From Pyrenochaeta sp. MPI-SDFR-AT-0127 (lineage: Eukaryota; Ascomycota; Dothideomycetes; Pleosporales; Cucurbitariaceae), in NCBI GenBank assembly GCA_020747015.1, contig JAGTJM010000009.1, forward strand, positions 434,001-498,000: a DNA stretch of 64,000 bases, in the 5' to 3' direction. Positions 44,471 through 56,162 of this stretch are shown in pieces. The notes beneath the pieces are model-generated. The model was not told where the DNA came from and did not search any database. It saw nothing but the letters and a program-made list of their open reading frames with translations. The number at the start of each line of letters is the position of its first letter. Position 1 is the first letter of the stretch. A program made the translations under genes and the position numbers.

Positions 44471-46467
44471 ATGGCTTATGATGGGCCCATCTGTCTTGCG
44501 TTGGAGAGAGAGAAGCATAGACCGCACGAGCCGCGGGCAAATCGTGTAGGGGGGTCACTAGCAAAGTCTTCTATTTGTGGGTGCCGATACTGCCATATCG
44601 CATGCGAGGCACTTGCAACCCTCGTTCAAGCCGAGGACACAAGGAGAGATTCGTTTGAGGCCGTATTTCTGGGGTCAGGATTGCAATTCTACTATCATAG
44701 CATTTTGGACACGGAGTTCTTCGTTCTAGATCGTAAGCACAATGAACGACAATAAATGAAAATGCTGACGACATGATAGGTGCAGATGATCCTTTCCTTC
44801 CAGTAACAGCATCTATTTCTGGATGTACTGATGTAGAGAAGAGCTTTCATACTATGATGAAGTGGATAGAAGAGTGCCTGAAGACCCATAGAATGTTATG
44901 CTCAGCAATAGACCGTCCATCCGACTTGCCTCTTCGGCTCATCGAAGTGAACCTTCCCAATTCGCAAAATGTCCGACTCGTTCATAAAGACCAAGAGAAA
45001 GGGTACTACGCTTGTCTCAGTCACTGCTGGGGTGTTGAGCAACCTTTGAAATCAACCTTGAAACCGGACACGTTATCAAAGCATCAGCAAGGAATCCCAT
45101 GGGAAGACTTGCCAAAAACATTCCAAGATGCAATATTGGTCACGAGAATGATAGGTCTCCCCTATCTTTGGATAGACTCTCTGTGCATACTCCAGGATGA
45201 CTTAGAGGATTGGCAAAACCAATCTGCTCAGATGGGAGATATATATAAAAACTGTATGATATGTATCGCTGGGTCAGCATCTTCGGGCCCGCACCAAGGA
45301 CTATTTCGTGAAGCAAACTCTACAAGCATCGACCGTAGTCTCCCTAATGTTGCAGGGCTTAATGGTCTCGATAAGATTCGCAGCCGAAAGCCACTACGGC
45401 ATGACACGCACAATCTTCCATTACTACGCCGAAGCTGGGTGTTCCAAGAACGTATATTGAGCCCGCGATACCTCCACTTTGCGGACCAGGAGCTGATCTG
45501 GGAGTGTATGGAGTGTATGACATGCGAATGTGGACGGTTGAGTTTGAATGATAGATCACGTTTCGGCTGGCTCGAACCCAAACAGCACCTTCACGCGACC
45601 GCGCTCCAGTACATGAATGGCTCTGGCAGTATCTCTTCTGTGTGGCAAGCAGCTGTCCGTGATTATTCACAGATGTTCCTCACGAAGCCAAGTGACATAT
45701 TTCCGGCAATTTCAGGTATAGCAAAGTCTATACAAGCCGCAACAGGGTGGGAATATATCGCCGGCATATGGAAGGAAACCATAATTTGTGACTTGGCATG
45801 GAGAGCTGTGGAACCACAGCTGTCCCGGAGGTGTGCAATTTGGCGGGCGCCGACATTTTCATGGGCCTCTCTGAGCCGACACGAGCAGGAGGGATTAGGT
45901 ACTGCAGGAAGCCCCGTTACTTACGACCTCATCTCAGTTTTGGCTGCGGGCCTCTTCCCTACTAGGAAGAGTTCGATTAAGTCGAAACTATATGCAACGA
46001 TAGTAGAGTACAAATATGTACTGGCCAGCGCCCACGTGACGGGTGGACTAGAGTCTGGACACATCATTATTTCAGGCACCATAGTGCAGGCAAACCTTCA
46101 TTGTCAGATGCCGGAGAGAGTGTGGCAGATTGCGCCATTGGCCAAGGAACCGCTATCATCAAGTTTAGTACACCTTGACTTTAATCAGGATAGTAGCGAT
46201 TGTTCAGTAAGAGATGGTGACGAAGTGTTTTGTTTAAAGTTATTAGGTGGGTCGACTGTTCCAGAACATAGAAATGGCGAAAAGCGCCTTTATCTAGTTC
46301 TAAAGAAGATTGATGCAGATGTATGGGAGCCGAAAGCATTTGAAGGAAGTTCTGCGTTTGAGAGGATCGGAATACTACGAGATGCATACGGTGAGGAAGA
46401 AACTAAGCTTGAAGAGGCCTCTACAGAGAGTTCTATCCAACGAAATATCTCAGTGAAGATTATTTGA
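44471..46467 (+). CDS. HET-domain protein, paralogue 2
   Basis: Two exons (44471-44732 and 44780-46467, intron 47 bp) encode 649 residues. The intron follows FVLD in the same phase as in paralogue 1. The N-terminal Cys cluster reads ICGCRYCHIACEA. The HET domain has YYACLSHCWGVEQPLK, LPKTFQDAILVTRMIGLPYLWIDSLCILQDDLEDW, GDIYKNCMICIAGSAS and RSWVFQERILSPRYLHF. A long C-terminal region contains DIFPAISGIAKSI and WRAPTFSWASL, and ends SIQRNISVKII. Paralogue 1 lies about 18.5 kb away on the opposite strand. The first exon is shorter than in paralogue 1 (87 against 118 residues), mainly by missing segments between the Cys cluster and FVLD. Both copies look intact, so both could be functional. Confidence 0.92.
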
Positions 46468-47886
46468 CTGAGTGGGTCTTAGACCCTCCTCATTCCAGCC
46501 CCTTCACCTTCACATACTGGAAACTGGCAACAAAATAAGGCAAAAAGTTTGGAAATGACCTCTCTGCTATTCGAACCGTCGCATTCACAGAGACAAAAAT
46601 GTAGGCCACCCTCAGCGCTGGAGGTACTCCTTCCGCGAGATGGCCGACTGATAACAGCTGATCCATGCAGGTTCGTTTCGCACCTTAACTGATGTTCTGA
46701 CTTACGAATTGGTGGTGTAATAATAAAATATATATACTCAAAGTTTTTGTGAATAGATTTTGGATCGTAGGAGACTTTTTGTGTGTGCGGTAGTAACTAG
46801 CGAGGTAGGAGCGTTTGGGCGCTGCGTCAGTCTGCGTTTGCTGTGCACGGAGATTGAGAGCAAGGGCCATGATAACAATTAGGCAGAAACTCATAACAAA
46901 ACAACAGTAGGAATACGCTGGTATGGAGGTGGATATAGAGAATTATGGCTTTCTCGTCCTGCTGATGATAATGTCATTATCCTCAAATCTTCTTGATAGC
47001 ATACAAGCAACAAGACATGAATCATGTGCTGCATCTCAAGGATGATACTTCGTCTGATGGCTAACTTTAAGAAGAGAAGCATACAGCCTGTTTGGGCTAT
47101 CACCAACACTTCTCAAACTAGAAACATGTATAACTCGATTCATAGCATAAAGAAACACCGGCAGTCCGAAGGTTTCCTCTTTCACTTTGGATCAATGAGA
47201 GACACCGACAAATTTGCTCAGCTCCACACTCAGTACACGATGTCAACACGAAGAAACACCACCAGGCTTACAGAGCAAAATTCTACAGCAGACTAAAGAC
47301 AGTATGCTGTTACTCATGACATAGTATCGAAATGCACATAACACTGCCGTGGATAACAAATACATCAGTCGCGAACTTCTTCCAACCAGAGCTACTCTAA
47401 CGCCGGACTTATCCTCTCTTGCTGGAGTGGCTCCTTTTGAACCATCCCTATAAATTTACTGTGCTAACATTAATACATAAATCTATGTTCGAGATTTAAT
47501 TATATCGTTATAATGAGTTGATTGAAGGGGGTTGGTTTGCGATAAAGCATACAGTATGAGATGTGCTGCAACTGTAAGTTAGGGTTGCGTCAAAATAGTG
47601 ACTATCTTGGATAGAGAATAATTTAATATAAGGCGACTTCGGAAGGAATTGCGAGCCCGCTTGCGAAAGCGACTTCAAAGTATTTCCGAGTTGCGATAGT
47701 GAAAGTGAAGGCTCTTTGTTTACGCGCACCGTACCGTCACCATCACTTGAGCGACAACCGTAATAAGAAGGTTCTTCGCAGATTCTCCTTTTGTCTCCGT
47801 ACTATCAAAAAGACTATATCCTCTCAAAAACTTCTTGTCCTCATTGTCGCTTCAATCATCGTCAATTCGTCGACTTCATTTATATC
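46468..47886. other. Intergenic, no gene supported
   Basis: AT-rich DNA with short frames. No inverted repeats, transposase fragments or RNA genes were recognised. Confidence 0.5.
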
Positions 47887-48696
47887 ATGACGACCTACAA
47901 AAACATCACGATGCGTTACCACGACGAAATTTACACAGCCAGTGTACACTCCCAGATGGCGGAGGGTAATGAGATATACCAAGCTCTTCGTGACACTTTC
48001 CGGGGGAAGATCGGCGGTTTCCTCCACATTATCATCCACGATCCTCAACATGACAATGAGCTTGTTCGCCTCCACTATCAGGCGCTCAAAGAAGGTCGGG
48101 AGTATCTTGTCACAACCTCTTCAGTGCGCATGCAAGGTGCAGGTACCGCTTCACCAGCAACACAAAAGACAGCTGCGAACCTTAGCATCATCATGGGCCA
48201 TTGGGAGCTCACTGATGCTTCTTTGATCTTCCCGCCAAGCATCGCGCCTCGTGTTCATGATAATCACGGCAGGTATCCTACTACCAGCAATTATGATACT
48301 TTGCTTGAGGATCCTTACCGATGGCCTAATCGTTTTTGTGACGAACTGAGGAGGTTGAGTTCTAGGAGCGAGAACCGCCACGCCGACGCAATGCATCTTT
48401 TGCTTGGTGTTGTGCAGGCCCGTCATGAACGAGAAGAGCATGGGGTCAGACAAGTCACTACAGGTGACATCAGAATAGCAGTGCAGAGGAGGATTCAGCA
48501 GCTGGCTGATCTGGCATTAGCTGAAATGCCGGAAGAAAAGGAGGCCACACAAACGTTTGCAGGCGGGATGGGTGAGAGTCTTGCGGAGATCGCGCAGATG
48601 GCTGTGGAAGAGGGGGACGAAGAAATTCAAGAGCTTACAATGTATGACTTGAAGACTACTCTTGTGGATTGGGAGTCGTTCAAGCGTACGACTTAA
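47887..48696 (+). CDS. Orphan protein of unknown function
   Basis: An intronless frame from ATG 47887 gives 269 residues. It has no signal peptide or membrane segment. The N-terminus is strand-rich (KNITMRYHDEIYTASVHSQ), reads LRDTFRGKIGGFLHIIIHDPQ, and a middle part is rich in charged residues (RWPNRFCDELRRLSSRSENRHADAMHLLLGV). A helical C-terminus is acidic (AEMPEEKEATQ, VEEGDEEIQELTMYDL) and ends WESFKRTT. The composition and uninterrupted length support a real gene. I do not recognise the family. It has no clear relation to its neighbours. Confidence 0.6.
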   Translation: MTTYKNITMRYHDEIYTASVHSQMAEGNEIYQALRDTFRGKIGGFLHIIIHDPQHDNELVRLHYQALKEGREYLVTTSSVRMQGAGTASPATQKTAANLSIIMGHWELTDASLIFPPSIAPRVHDNHGRYPTTSNYDTLLEDPYRWPNRFCDELRRLSSRSENRHADAMHLLLGVVQARHEREEHGVRQVTTGDIRIAVQRRIQQLADLALAEMPEEKEATQTFAGGMGESLAEIAQMAVEEGDEEIQELTMYDLKTTLVDWESFKRTT

Positions 48697-49334
48697 TTCT
48701 TGATGGCTGTAGATTGAATCGAGTACGACAATGAACGTGCACGTAAATGGTAGAGATCATTTTGAGCAATCACAATTATTTGCCATGGAATTTCTTCTCT
48801 TTTGCTTATACCACCGTTTCTTCAGAGAATCAGTAGCCAAGACGCTCATGGACTCGATATAAGAGATTGGCTTGCCACGCGTGGGCGAGATCTGTAAGAG
48901 ATCTCCAATCAAATCGACACTCTGGCTTTGAAGATGAAGGAAGGTATTATGACAAATTATACTTGGACAAGAAGCCAAAGATATGCCATGTCGTCTGAGC
49001 AACTTTTGCAATTCTGTCATGGAGCACTCAATGCATTGGAAGGCTACATCGCGTTCAGCTTTTGATAGTGAAATGAATAAATTTCACCGATTTCTCATGA
49101 TCAGCCTGACAGTCTCTGCCTTTCGCGAGTATTTTAATTATAGTCGGCAAAATATTAGTACTCACCGTCGACATAGTCATATCCACCTCACCTCTTTCAT
49201 CTCCGAAGACCGAGCTCCGCCATGTCCGAGTTCACGTCATGACTGCGGAATCGGTTCCGAACGCTCCATCTACAATTTCCCCCCCCCCAAAACGAACGTC
49301 CAAACTCTCGCACACACTCGCACAAGACACACAA
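48697..49334. other. Intergenic, no gene seen
   Basis: This holds the 3' flank of the orphan gene and the promoter of AIM32. A minus-strand frame at 48757-49020 has no motif. A poly-C run (CCCCCCCC near 49280) lies in the AIM32 leader. Confidence 0.5.
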
Positions 49335-50427
49335 ATGGCCTTCACATTCGCACGCCTATCTCGTGCCCCAGCGCCCTGTATACGTATTGGCCGCCAATTC
49401 TCTGCAACTACCTCGCGCCGACAGTCGGTAATACCGTATACACAATCATGTCCGTCGCCGACTTGCGAGTGCGCCGCTGCACCGCCAGACCTCGATATTG
49501 ATCGCAAGGCGCCGCTGCTTAATACAATGGCAGCGTATTCGGAGCAAGTTATCTTCTGCACGGGGAAGGAGGACTGGGCAAGCAACATTGAGCAAGAAGA
49601 AGGCGAAACGGGGGACTTTGTTAAAGGGCTGAAAGGCGTTGTTGGTAGAGGCGGTGTTGGTTTCGATGTGGGTTGGTTCTCCCATTCTGTTACGAAAGAC
49701 AATTGGATACATGCAGTGCTAACACTTTTCGAATGATTGCTAGCCGTTTAACAATGTCCTCATCACTGCGAGTTCGCTACCGAGAAGCGAAACCAGGAAT
49801 ACCACAACAGCGCTCCTCTTCCCCCAGTTCAAACGCATATCCAGTATACCACACACGTCGGAGGGCTTCTCAGACTTTGCTACCGCATATCTCAAAGCCC
49901 GCAGACTGCACGCGATGCACGATGGCTTGTCTTCGGAGCCAAAAGCAAACCTCCTCAGAGACGAGTCCAAAGCTGCAAATCTAGCACCCGCAGAACCCAT
50001 AACCAAACCCACGATTTTAATCTGTGGGCACGGCGGCCGCGACCTACGCTGTGGTATCCTCGGTCCCCTTCTCCAGTCCTCGTTCCGGCACGAACTGCAA
50101 CGAAGAGGCATAGACGCAGATGTAGGCGTGATCAGCCATGTAGGCGGGCACAAGTACGCTGGCAACGTGATAATCTACGTACCTCCGAGTATGGAGGGTA
50201 ACGCATTACGAGGAAGTGGGATATGGTATGGTCGCGTGGGGCCTGAGAATATTGAGGGCCTAGTTGAAGAGACGATTGTGCAGGGACGTGTTGTTGTAGA
50301 TTTGTTGAGGGGAGGTGTTACCCAGGGTGGAGGAAACATTGGGAGGACGATTGAGGCGCAGTTGAAGAAAGATAGAGGCGAGGATGATGCGGGAGGCTTG
50401 AAGCTGAAACCCAGGGCGAGAAAATGA
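49335..50427 (+). CDS. AIM32: AIM32-like thioredoxin-fold ferredoxin (Suc/Fer family)
   Basis: Two exons (49335-49667 and 49744-50427, intron 76 bp) encode 338 residues. The N-terminus is Arg/Ser-rich without acidic residues (MAFTFARLSRAPAPCIRIGR), suitable for mitochondrial import. The family segments follow: CPSPTCECA, a Cys-rich motif of the N-terminal half; KAPLLNTMAAYSEQVIFCTGKEDWASNIE; and PFNNVLITASSLP just after the intron. The C-terminal thioredoxin-like ferredoxin half has ILICGHGGRDLRCGILGP with Cys-x8-Cys, and ISHVGGHKYAGNVIIYVP with the conserved His-x3-H-type ligands. Yeast Aim32 is a mitochondrial [2Fe-2S] thioredoxin-like protein linked to redox quality control. The plus-strand frame upstream of the ATG lacks conservation. 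Confidence 0.88.
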
Positions 50428-50755
50428 GAGTTGAACATGCACTTTGAACATGTTCAGAGTCATGGAGTCTATCTGAAGGGCTACGTCAGTCACCCGAGGG
50501 AAGTAAAGCTCAACTACTGTCAGATATTGAAGGCGACGACGCCATTCTATCACGACGCCAATCAACACTAGAAGATAGAGTACCAAGACGATACAGTGTG
50601 TGGGAACATATAGATGTAGAATGGTGTATATTGTACAATACTATACAACCCAGCTTGTCAAACCCAGCCAGACTATGCATAATGCTCCTAATTGTACAGC
50701 GAACCTGTGTGGTCGTCCCAGACTATATATACATACATAACGATACAGCTTCTAA
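50428..50755. terminator. Convergent 3' flanks of AIM32 and LeuRS
   Basis: AIM32 (plus) and the leucyl-tRNA synthetase (minus) converge across 328 bp. The DNA is AT-rich with runs such as TATATATACATACATA that could serve poly(A) signalling. Short frames here are not supported. Confidence 0.4.
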
Positions 50756-53700
50756 TCACTCCGTCTTGGGAGCTTTGGGCTTCTTTGGCCCAACAAGATT
50801 ACACAAAGCCCCTCCATTCACCGCAATGACCTTCCAGCCTTTTGGAATCATGTCAAAGGCAGGATGCGACTCTGTTGTTTGGCTTAATTTCCAGATCTTT
50901 CCCGTTTCTTTATCTAGCCATTCTCTGCCCTCATCCGTCTTGATCAATTCATCAAGGACCCAGCTTGACACTGCTTGCATATTCTTGGCACTGATGGACT
51001 CTGGCAGTTTGTTGATGTCGACTTCGAATTTCCGTTTCCCGTCAACCTGCACGACACATTTTCTTGTGCGAGACAAGGTTGGGATGATTTTGAGATCTGC
51101 AACGGGAAATCCAGATGCAAAGACAGTGGGGAGGCTTTGAGGGCCAAGAGAACCACCTGCACTGGAATGAGCAGACGACGAATTATGAGTGGTGAGGTGC
51201 CACGCTTCTTCCGCCACACCGGGAGCGATTGGAGCCATCATTCGGATCAGGTGGATGGTAGAATACCATTTGATATATGGTGTTGCGGCAGACGAGTGTG
51301 GCGTATCCCAGATAGTGTTTGTCAATGTCATCAGGTCGCTGACGATGGTGTTCAGCGAGTAGGTTTCCGAGTACGACTCGGTGGTGCTGGCGATGGTACG
51401 TTGTGTTTGAGCCCAAAGCTTCGCATCTTCAGGCGTGAGCGACGCTGTCAGTGACTCCCCTACTGTGGGATTCCAAACACCCTTCGCTGACAGCTCCTGC
51501 AGGATGTCGACCAGATTGGCATCGAGTTCTATTGGAATCTCAAAGTTTTCCAGCCCTCCATCCGGATTCCAGACTGAGCTTGATAGCCGCACAACTCGAT
51601 GAAGCCAGCGTTGGACCCCAGTGATCTTCTTCTCGTCCCACTCCAGCACGTCACCAACAGGTGCCTGGAAAAGCATATGCGCACGTGTAGCATCAGCACC
51701 GTACTTCGCAATTGTAGCGCCAGGATCCACGCCGTTATATTTGCTCTTAGACATCTTTTCGTAGCTTACGGTCGGAGTGAGGCCGCTCGCCTTGATGTGT
51801 GGCTTCGAAGGGTTCGTAAGGTCGACTTCGTCTGGGCGAAGGAAACGCCCATTCTCAGGGTCAGTAAAGGTTTCTCCGTGCACCATGCCTTGAGTGATCA
51901 GTCGCTTGAATGGCTCACCATGCGCTAGATTTCCTTTCGGCCAGACTGAAGTCGTGGCAAGAAATTTTGAGATGAAGCGCGCATACAGCAAATGTAGAAT
52001 GGCATGTTCAACCCCACCGATGTAGAGGTCCACAGGCATGCCGTCGTTCGCTTCCTGAGGGTTCAGTAGCGCAGTCTCGTTCGTTACGTCCAGAAATCTA
52101 AAGAAGTACCAGGAAGAACACATAAAAGTGTCCATGGTATCAGTTTCGCGCACCGCAGGCGAGCCGCACTTTGGGCAAGGCGTCTTCTTCCACTGTTCGT
52201 CTTCAGCCAGTGGGTTTCCTTTCCGTCCTTCAAAGAAGCTGTCAGGGAGGCTCGGCAACTCGACAGGGAGGTCTTGTTCGGGAACGGGCACAGAACCACA
52301 TGAAGCACAGTGAATGATGGGGATGGGTGTACCCCAGTAACGCTGGCGACTAATGAGCCAGTCCCGCAGCCGCCAGTTGGTCGTCTTCTCCGCAGCATAT
52401 CCGTGTTGGCGGAGCTGCTCCAAGATCTTGTCTACTGCTTGTTGTGAAGGCATACCTGCGAATCCATTGATGTGTGCAGCAATGAATCCTCTTTCAGTGA
52501 CAGGCTTATCTGCCTCCCCTGGCACAAGTGGTGAAGGCGAAAGACCAGGCTCGGTGGTAATGACGACCTCGATTGGTGCAATACCAGCGTTATGCCGCCA
52601 GAACGCATGATCCCGGACGTCATGGCCTGGCACGCCCATGACAGCACCAGAGCCGTAGTCTTCTAACACATAGGGAGCGACGTAGACAGGAACAGAGGCA
52701 TCGGCAGAGGAATCGGCATCATCAGTGCAATCAATGATGGGGTTCTTTGCCACGATGCTCGATAACAGAAAGCCCTCCTTAGTATCAGGAGGTAGGTCTT
52801 TGGCTCGCTCAACGAAAGCACGCAGCGAGCCATCCTCCACGACCAGTTGTTGCACAATTGGGTGGCTGAGCGAAAGAGCAATGTACTGCACGCCAAAAAG
52901 CGTGTCTGCTCTGGTGGTGAAGACGTCCACTGGCTTGAACTTCAGATCCCCAGTCCTCGCAGCGATGTCGAAGGACAACTTGGTGCCCTCTGACTTGCCA
53001 ATCCAGTTCCTCTGCATGGCGAGGACCTTGTCGGGCCATCTGCCGTTCTCTGCTAGAGCAGCCATGTCATGCAGCAGAGGCTCCTGGAACTCCTTGATCT
53101 TGAGGAACCACTGCTTGAGCATGCGCCTCTCGACCTTTGCGCCAGACCGCCAGGAGCAGCCATTGGAGTCGACCTGCTCGTTGGCGAGGACCGTCTCGTC
53201 GACAGGATCGTAGTTGACGAGCGACTCGGCTTGGTAGGCCAGGCCGCGCTCGTGGAGCATGAGGAAGATGCGCTGGGTGTGCTTGTAGAAGGCGGGGTCG
53301 CAGGTTCGAAGTTCCTGTAGACACGTCAGCCAGCCTGTGCAGTGCTCCTGGGTGGTGTGAGGCATACGGCGTCCCAGTCCCAGCGGCCGCCCATGACCTT
53401 CATCTGGCCCTTCATGCTCTCGATGTTCTGCAGCGTCCACTTCTCGGGATGCACGCCGCGCTCGATGGCGGCATTCTCAGCCGGCAGGCCAAAGGCATCC
53501 CATCCGATCGGATGCAGGACCTTGTAGCCCTGCATGTGCTTGAAGCGGGCCAGGACATCAGAGATGGTGTACACGCGCAGATGGCCGAGATGCAGCGTGC
53601 CAGACGGGTATGGGAACATGGGCAGGACGTAGGCCCGGCCCTTGTCTGGCCTGCGCAGCTCGTCCCATTGCGGTGCCAGGCTGTCCCAGTGGGGCTGCCA

Positions 53701-53853
53701 TTTTGCCGTGAGCGACTCTATGCCCGTGTCGTCAGCGCTCTGCTTTCTCAGTGTCGATATGCCGGCCCATGGCGAGGCTGCCCGGCGAGGCAGCGCAGCG
53801 GCAGCACCGAGGGCGCGTCGCCAGCCTGGACGGTGCAGACGGAGGCCTTGCAT
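50756..53853 (-). CDS. NAM2: Mitochondrial leucyl-tRNA synthetase
   Basis: Two exons (53853-53368 and 53314-50756, intron 53 bp) encode 1014 residues. A basic Arg/Ala-rich leader (MQGLRLHRPGWRRALGAAAA) predicts mitochondrial import. Catalytic signatures are YPSGTLHLGHLRVY, the HIGH motif, at about residue 84 and KMSKSKYNGVDP at about residue 681. The editing domain (CP1) is present with TTRADTLFGVQYIALS and a conserved region VMGVPGHDVRDHAF. Two CxxC pairs (HCASCGS, CPKCGS) are present near the middle. The anticodon-binding and C-terminal parts run to the end. The bacterial-type layout with the editing site after the first CxxC block sets it apart from the cytosolic enzyme. The yeast equivalent also assists group I intron splicing; this is not shown here. 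Confidence 0.95.
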
Positions 53854-54236
53854 CACCTGGTCGCGTGCGCACACGGTGCCAGACGAGGGATGGCTGCTGT
53901 AGTCATGTATGTATATAATGTATACACACACACTGGGATGCTCAAAGCAGCTCGCGTCAAGCTCCGCCAGTAACGAGGCCCTCCCGCACTTTTTCCATGG
54001 CCCTCTACCGCCTGCCGACGCGGGAGCTAGTCCCATGACAGCATAGCAGCGGGTCGGTTTCAACTGCACATGCCAGCATTCACCACTCAACTCTCTCAAC
54101 ACAGCTGCTCGAGCTTGTACAAAGGGGGGCTCTGGATACTGCCCCTGGAATTGCTCTCGCCCTTCTAGTATAATACAACACCCGGCTGCACATGGCGACA
54201 GGCAGCGACTGCAGGTAGCCCTCTCCTCTCCGCACC
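53854..54236. promoter_or_regulatory. Divergent promoter: LeuRS and amino-acid transporter
   Basis: This 383-bp stretch separates the start of the mitochondrial LeuRS (minus) from that of the LAT-type transporter (plus). I looked for TGACTCA-like and CCGG-type leucine-regulator sites and found none that is convincing. A TATATAATGTATACACACACA run lies close to the LeuRS start. Confidence 0.5.
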
Positions 54237-56162
54237 ATGGCCGGCCGCTACTCCAACCTCCCACCGCCTCCGACCCGCGATTCCCTCGAGCTTGCCTCGC
54301 TGGCCTCGTCCTCACATGCCTCGCGCCGGACCTCCCAAGAGTCGTCGGCCTCGGGTGCGCCGTCGTCGCGGCGACTGTCCTTCGACGACGAGGACCCCTT
54401 GTCCGAACTCAATCCCGCCGGCCTCGACCAAAACAGGCCCCGGCACAATCGCTCCTACAGCGTCTCGTCCGCCTTCGACTTTGCGCCCAATCTGTTTCCG
54501 CTGTCGAGCACCGCCCAGGGCTACACAGCACTCGGCGCGCCCTCCAACCCAGCCCTAGACCCCTCGAATGCGCTTAGCGGCGGCTCACTCGAGAGGAACA
54601 AGAGCCTGACGTACCTCAATGGCTTGTCGCTCGTCATTGGGCTTATAATAGGGAGCGGCATCTTCTCGTCCCCTTCGCAAGTCAACAAGAATGCGGGATC
54701 GCCGGGCGCATCGCTGCTGGTCTGGGTCGTGGCTGGAATCCTCGCATGGACGGGCGCGGCGAGCTATGCAGAGCTTGGGGGAGCCATACCGTTGAACGGC
54801 GGCGCCCAAGTCTACCTTTCCAAAATCTTTGGCGAATGGGCCGGCTTCCTGTTCACGTGGTGTGCCGTCGTTGTGCTGAAGCCGGGCTCAGCAGCCATCA
54901 TTGCCATAATATTCGGAGAATATCTCGTGCGCGCAGTAATCGGGGCCGAAGCGGTGGATGCAAGCACATGGCTGAACAAGGGCGTGGCTCTGGTGGGACT
55001 TGTGCTTGTCACACTACTCAACTGTGTGTCGACCAAGCTAGGCACCAGAAGCGCCGACGTCTTCATGTTTCTGAAGTTTTTCGCGCTGCTAGCGGTCACA
55101 GTGATCGGGATCGTGGTCGCGGTAACTGGCCTCTCCTACAAAGGCCATGCCAATGAAGACTGGAAAAATCGAGGCTGGTTCGACGACACCAATACAAACG
55201 TCAGCAATTGGGCTGTAGCACTCTACGCTGGCCTGTGGGCGTTTGACGGCTGGGACAATGTATGTGGAGACTTGCGCTACGAAGCACGCATTTACTGACA
55301 TTGCTAGGTCAACTATGTGACTGCCGAGTTCAAGAATCCCGCTCGCGATCTGCCTCGTGTAATCCACACTTCTCTCCCCCTTGTCATCCTCTGCTACATC
55401 CTTGCCAATATATCCTACTTCCTTGTTCTACCCGCCTCCGTCATCGAGTCTTCCAACACCGTCGCTGTAGCCTTTGGCTCCCAGGTCTTCGGCCCCATTG
55501 GCTCGCTCATTCTGGCTTTGTTCGTCGCAGGCTCATGCTTTGGAGCGCTAAATGCTACGACATTTACTTCTGGCCGACTTGTCTACGCGGCAGGGAAAGA
55601 AGGCTATCTTCCAGAAATGTTTGGGAACATTGGGCTGGGGAAGAGTCATAGGGCGATTCGGTTGCATTCAATCAATGCAGGTACATCAAAGAGCAGGATA
55701 CCACGAAAACTGGTGGACTGGTTTGCCGATGCCGATGCCGGGTTTTTCTTTACTCCCATCGCAGCCATGCTGCTCAACGCTCTCCTTACGGCCGTCTACA
55801 TCATGATCGGATCGTTCGATACGCTTGTCACCTTTTACGGCGTTGCGGGATACACTTTCTACTTCCAGACTGTGCTTGGTCTTATCATTCTACGGGTTCG
55901 AGAACCCGATCTAGAGAGACCCTACAAAACGTGGATCACCACCCCGATCATATTTTGCTGCGTCAGCTTGTTCTTGTTGAGCAGGGCGGTATTCGCAGAG
56001 CCTATCCAAACATTACTAGTCGTGGCATTCATGGTGGTTGGCTTGATAATATGGTTTGCGTGGGTAGGCCGGCGGAGGAATAAAGAGCAGAGCAGATACA
56101 GACACATGGAAGAAGGAAGTGAAAAGGTGGGATGGAAGTTTTGGCAAAAATGGAGGCGATGA
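54237..56162 (+). CDS. LAT-type amino-acid transporter (APC superfamily)
   Basis: Two exons (54237-55259 and 55308-56162, intron 48 bp) encode 625 residues. A long hydrophilic Ser/Pro-rich N-terminus (about 120 residues; SSRRLSFDDEDP) precedes about twelve helices. The APC signature is in helix 1, GLSLVIGLIIGSGIFSSPSQVNKNAGSPGASL, with the unwound GSGI loop. ASYAELGGAIPLNGGAQVYLSKIFG in the helix 2-3 area is typical of the LAT branch, and LWAFDGWDNVNYVTAEFKNPARDLPR in helix 6 and loop spans the intron. ATTFTSGRLVYAAGKEGYLPEMFG and ERPYKTW also match. Closest in style to Mup1-like methionine permeases and animal L-type carriers. The precise substrate cannot be read. The gene is head-to-head with mitochondrial leucyl-tRNA synthetase. 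Confidence 0.9.

Noticed and set aside
49278..49290. Poly-C run in the AIM32 leader as a possible frameshift
   Set aside because: It lies upstream of the chosen ATG and does not affect the coding frame.
53326..54315. Long minus frame extending the LeuRS start back to 54315
   Set aside because: The extension overlaps the divergent transporter start and has no conservation; the ATG at 53853 directly precedes a good mitochondrial leader.
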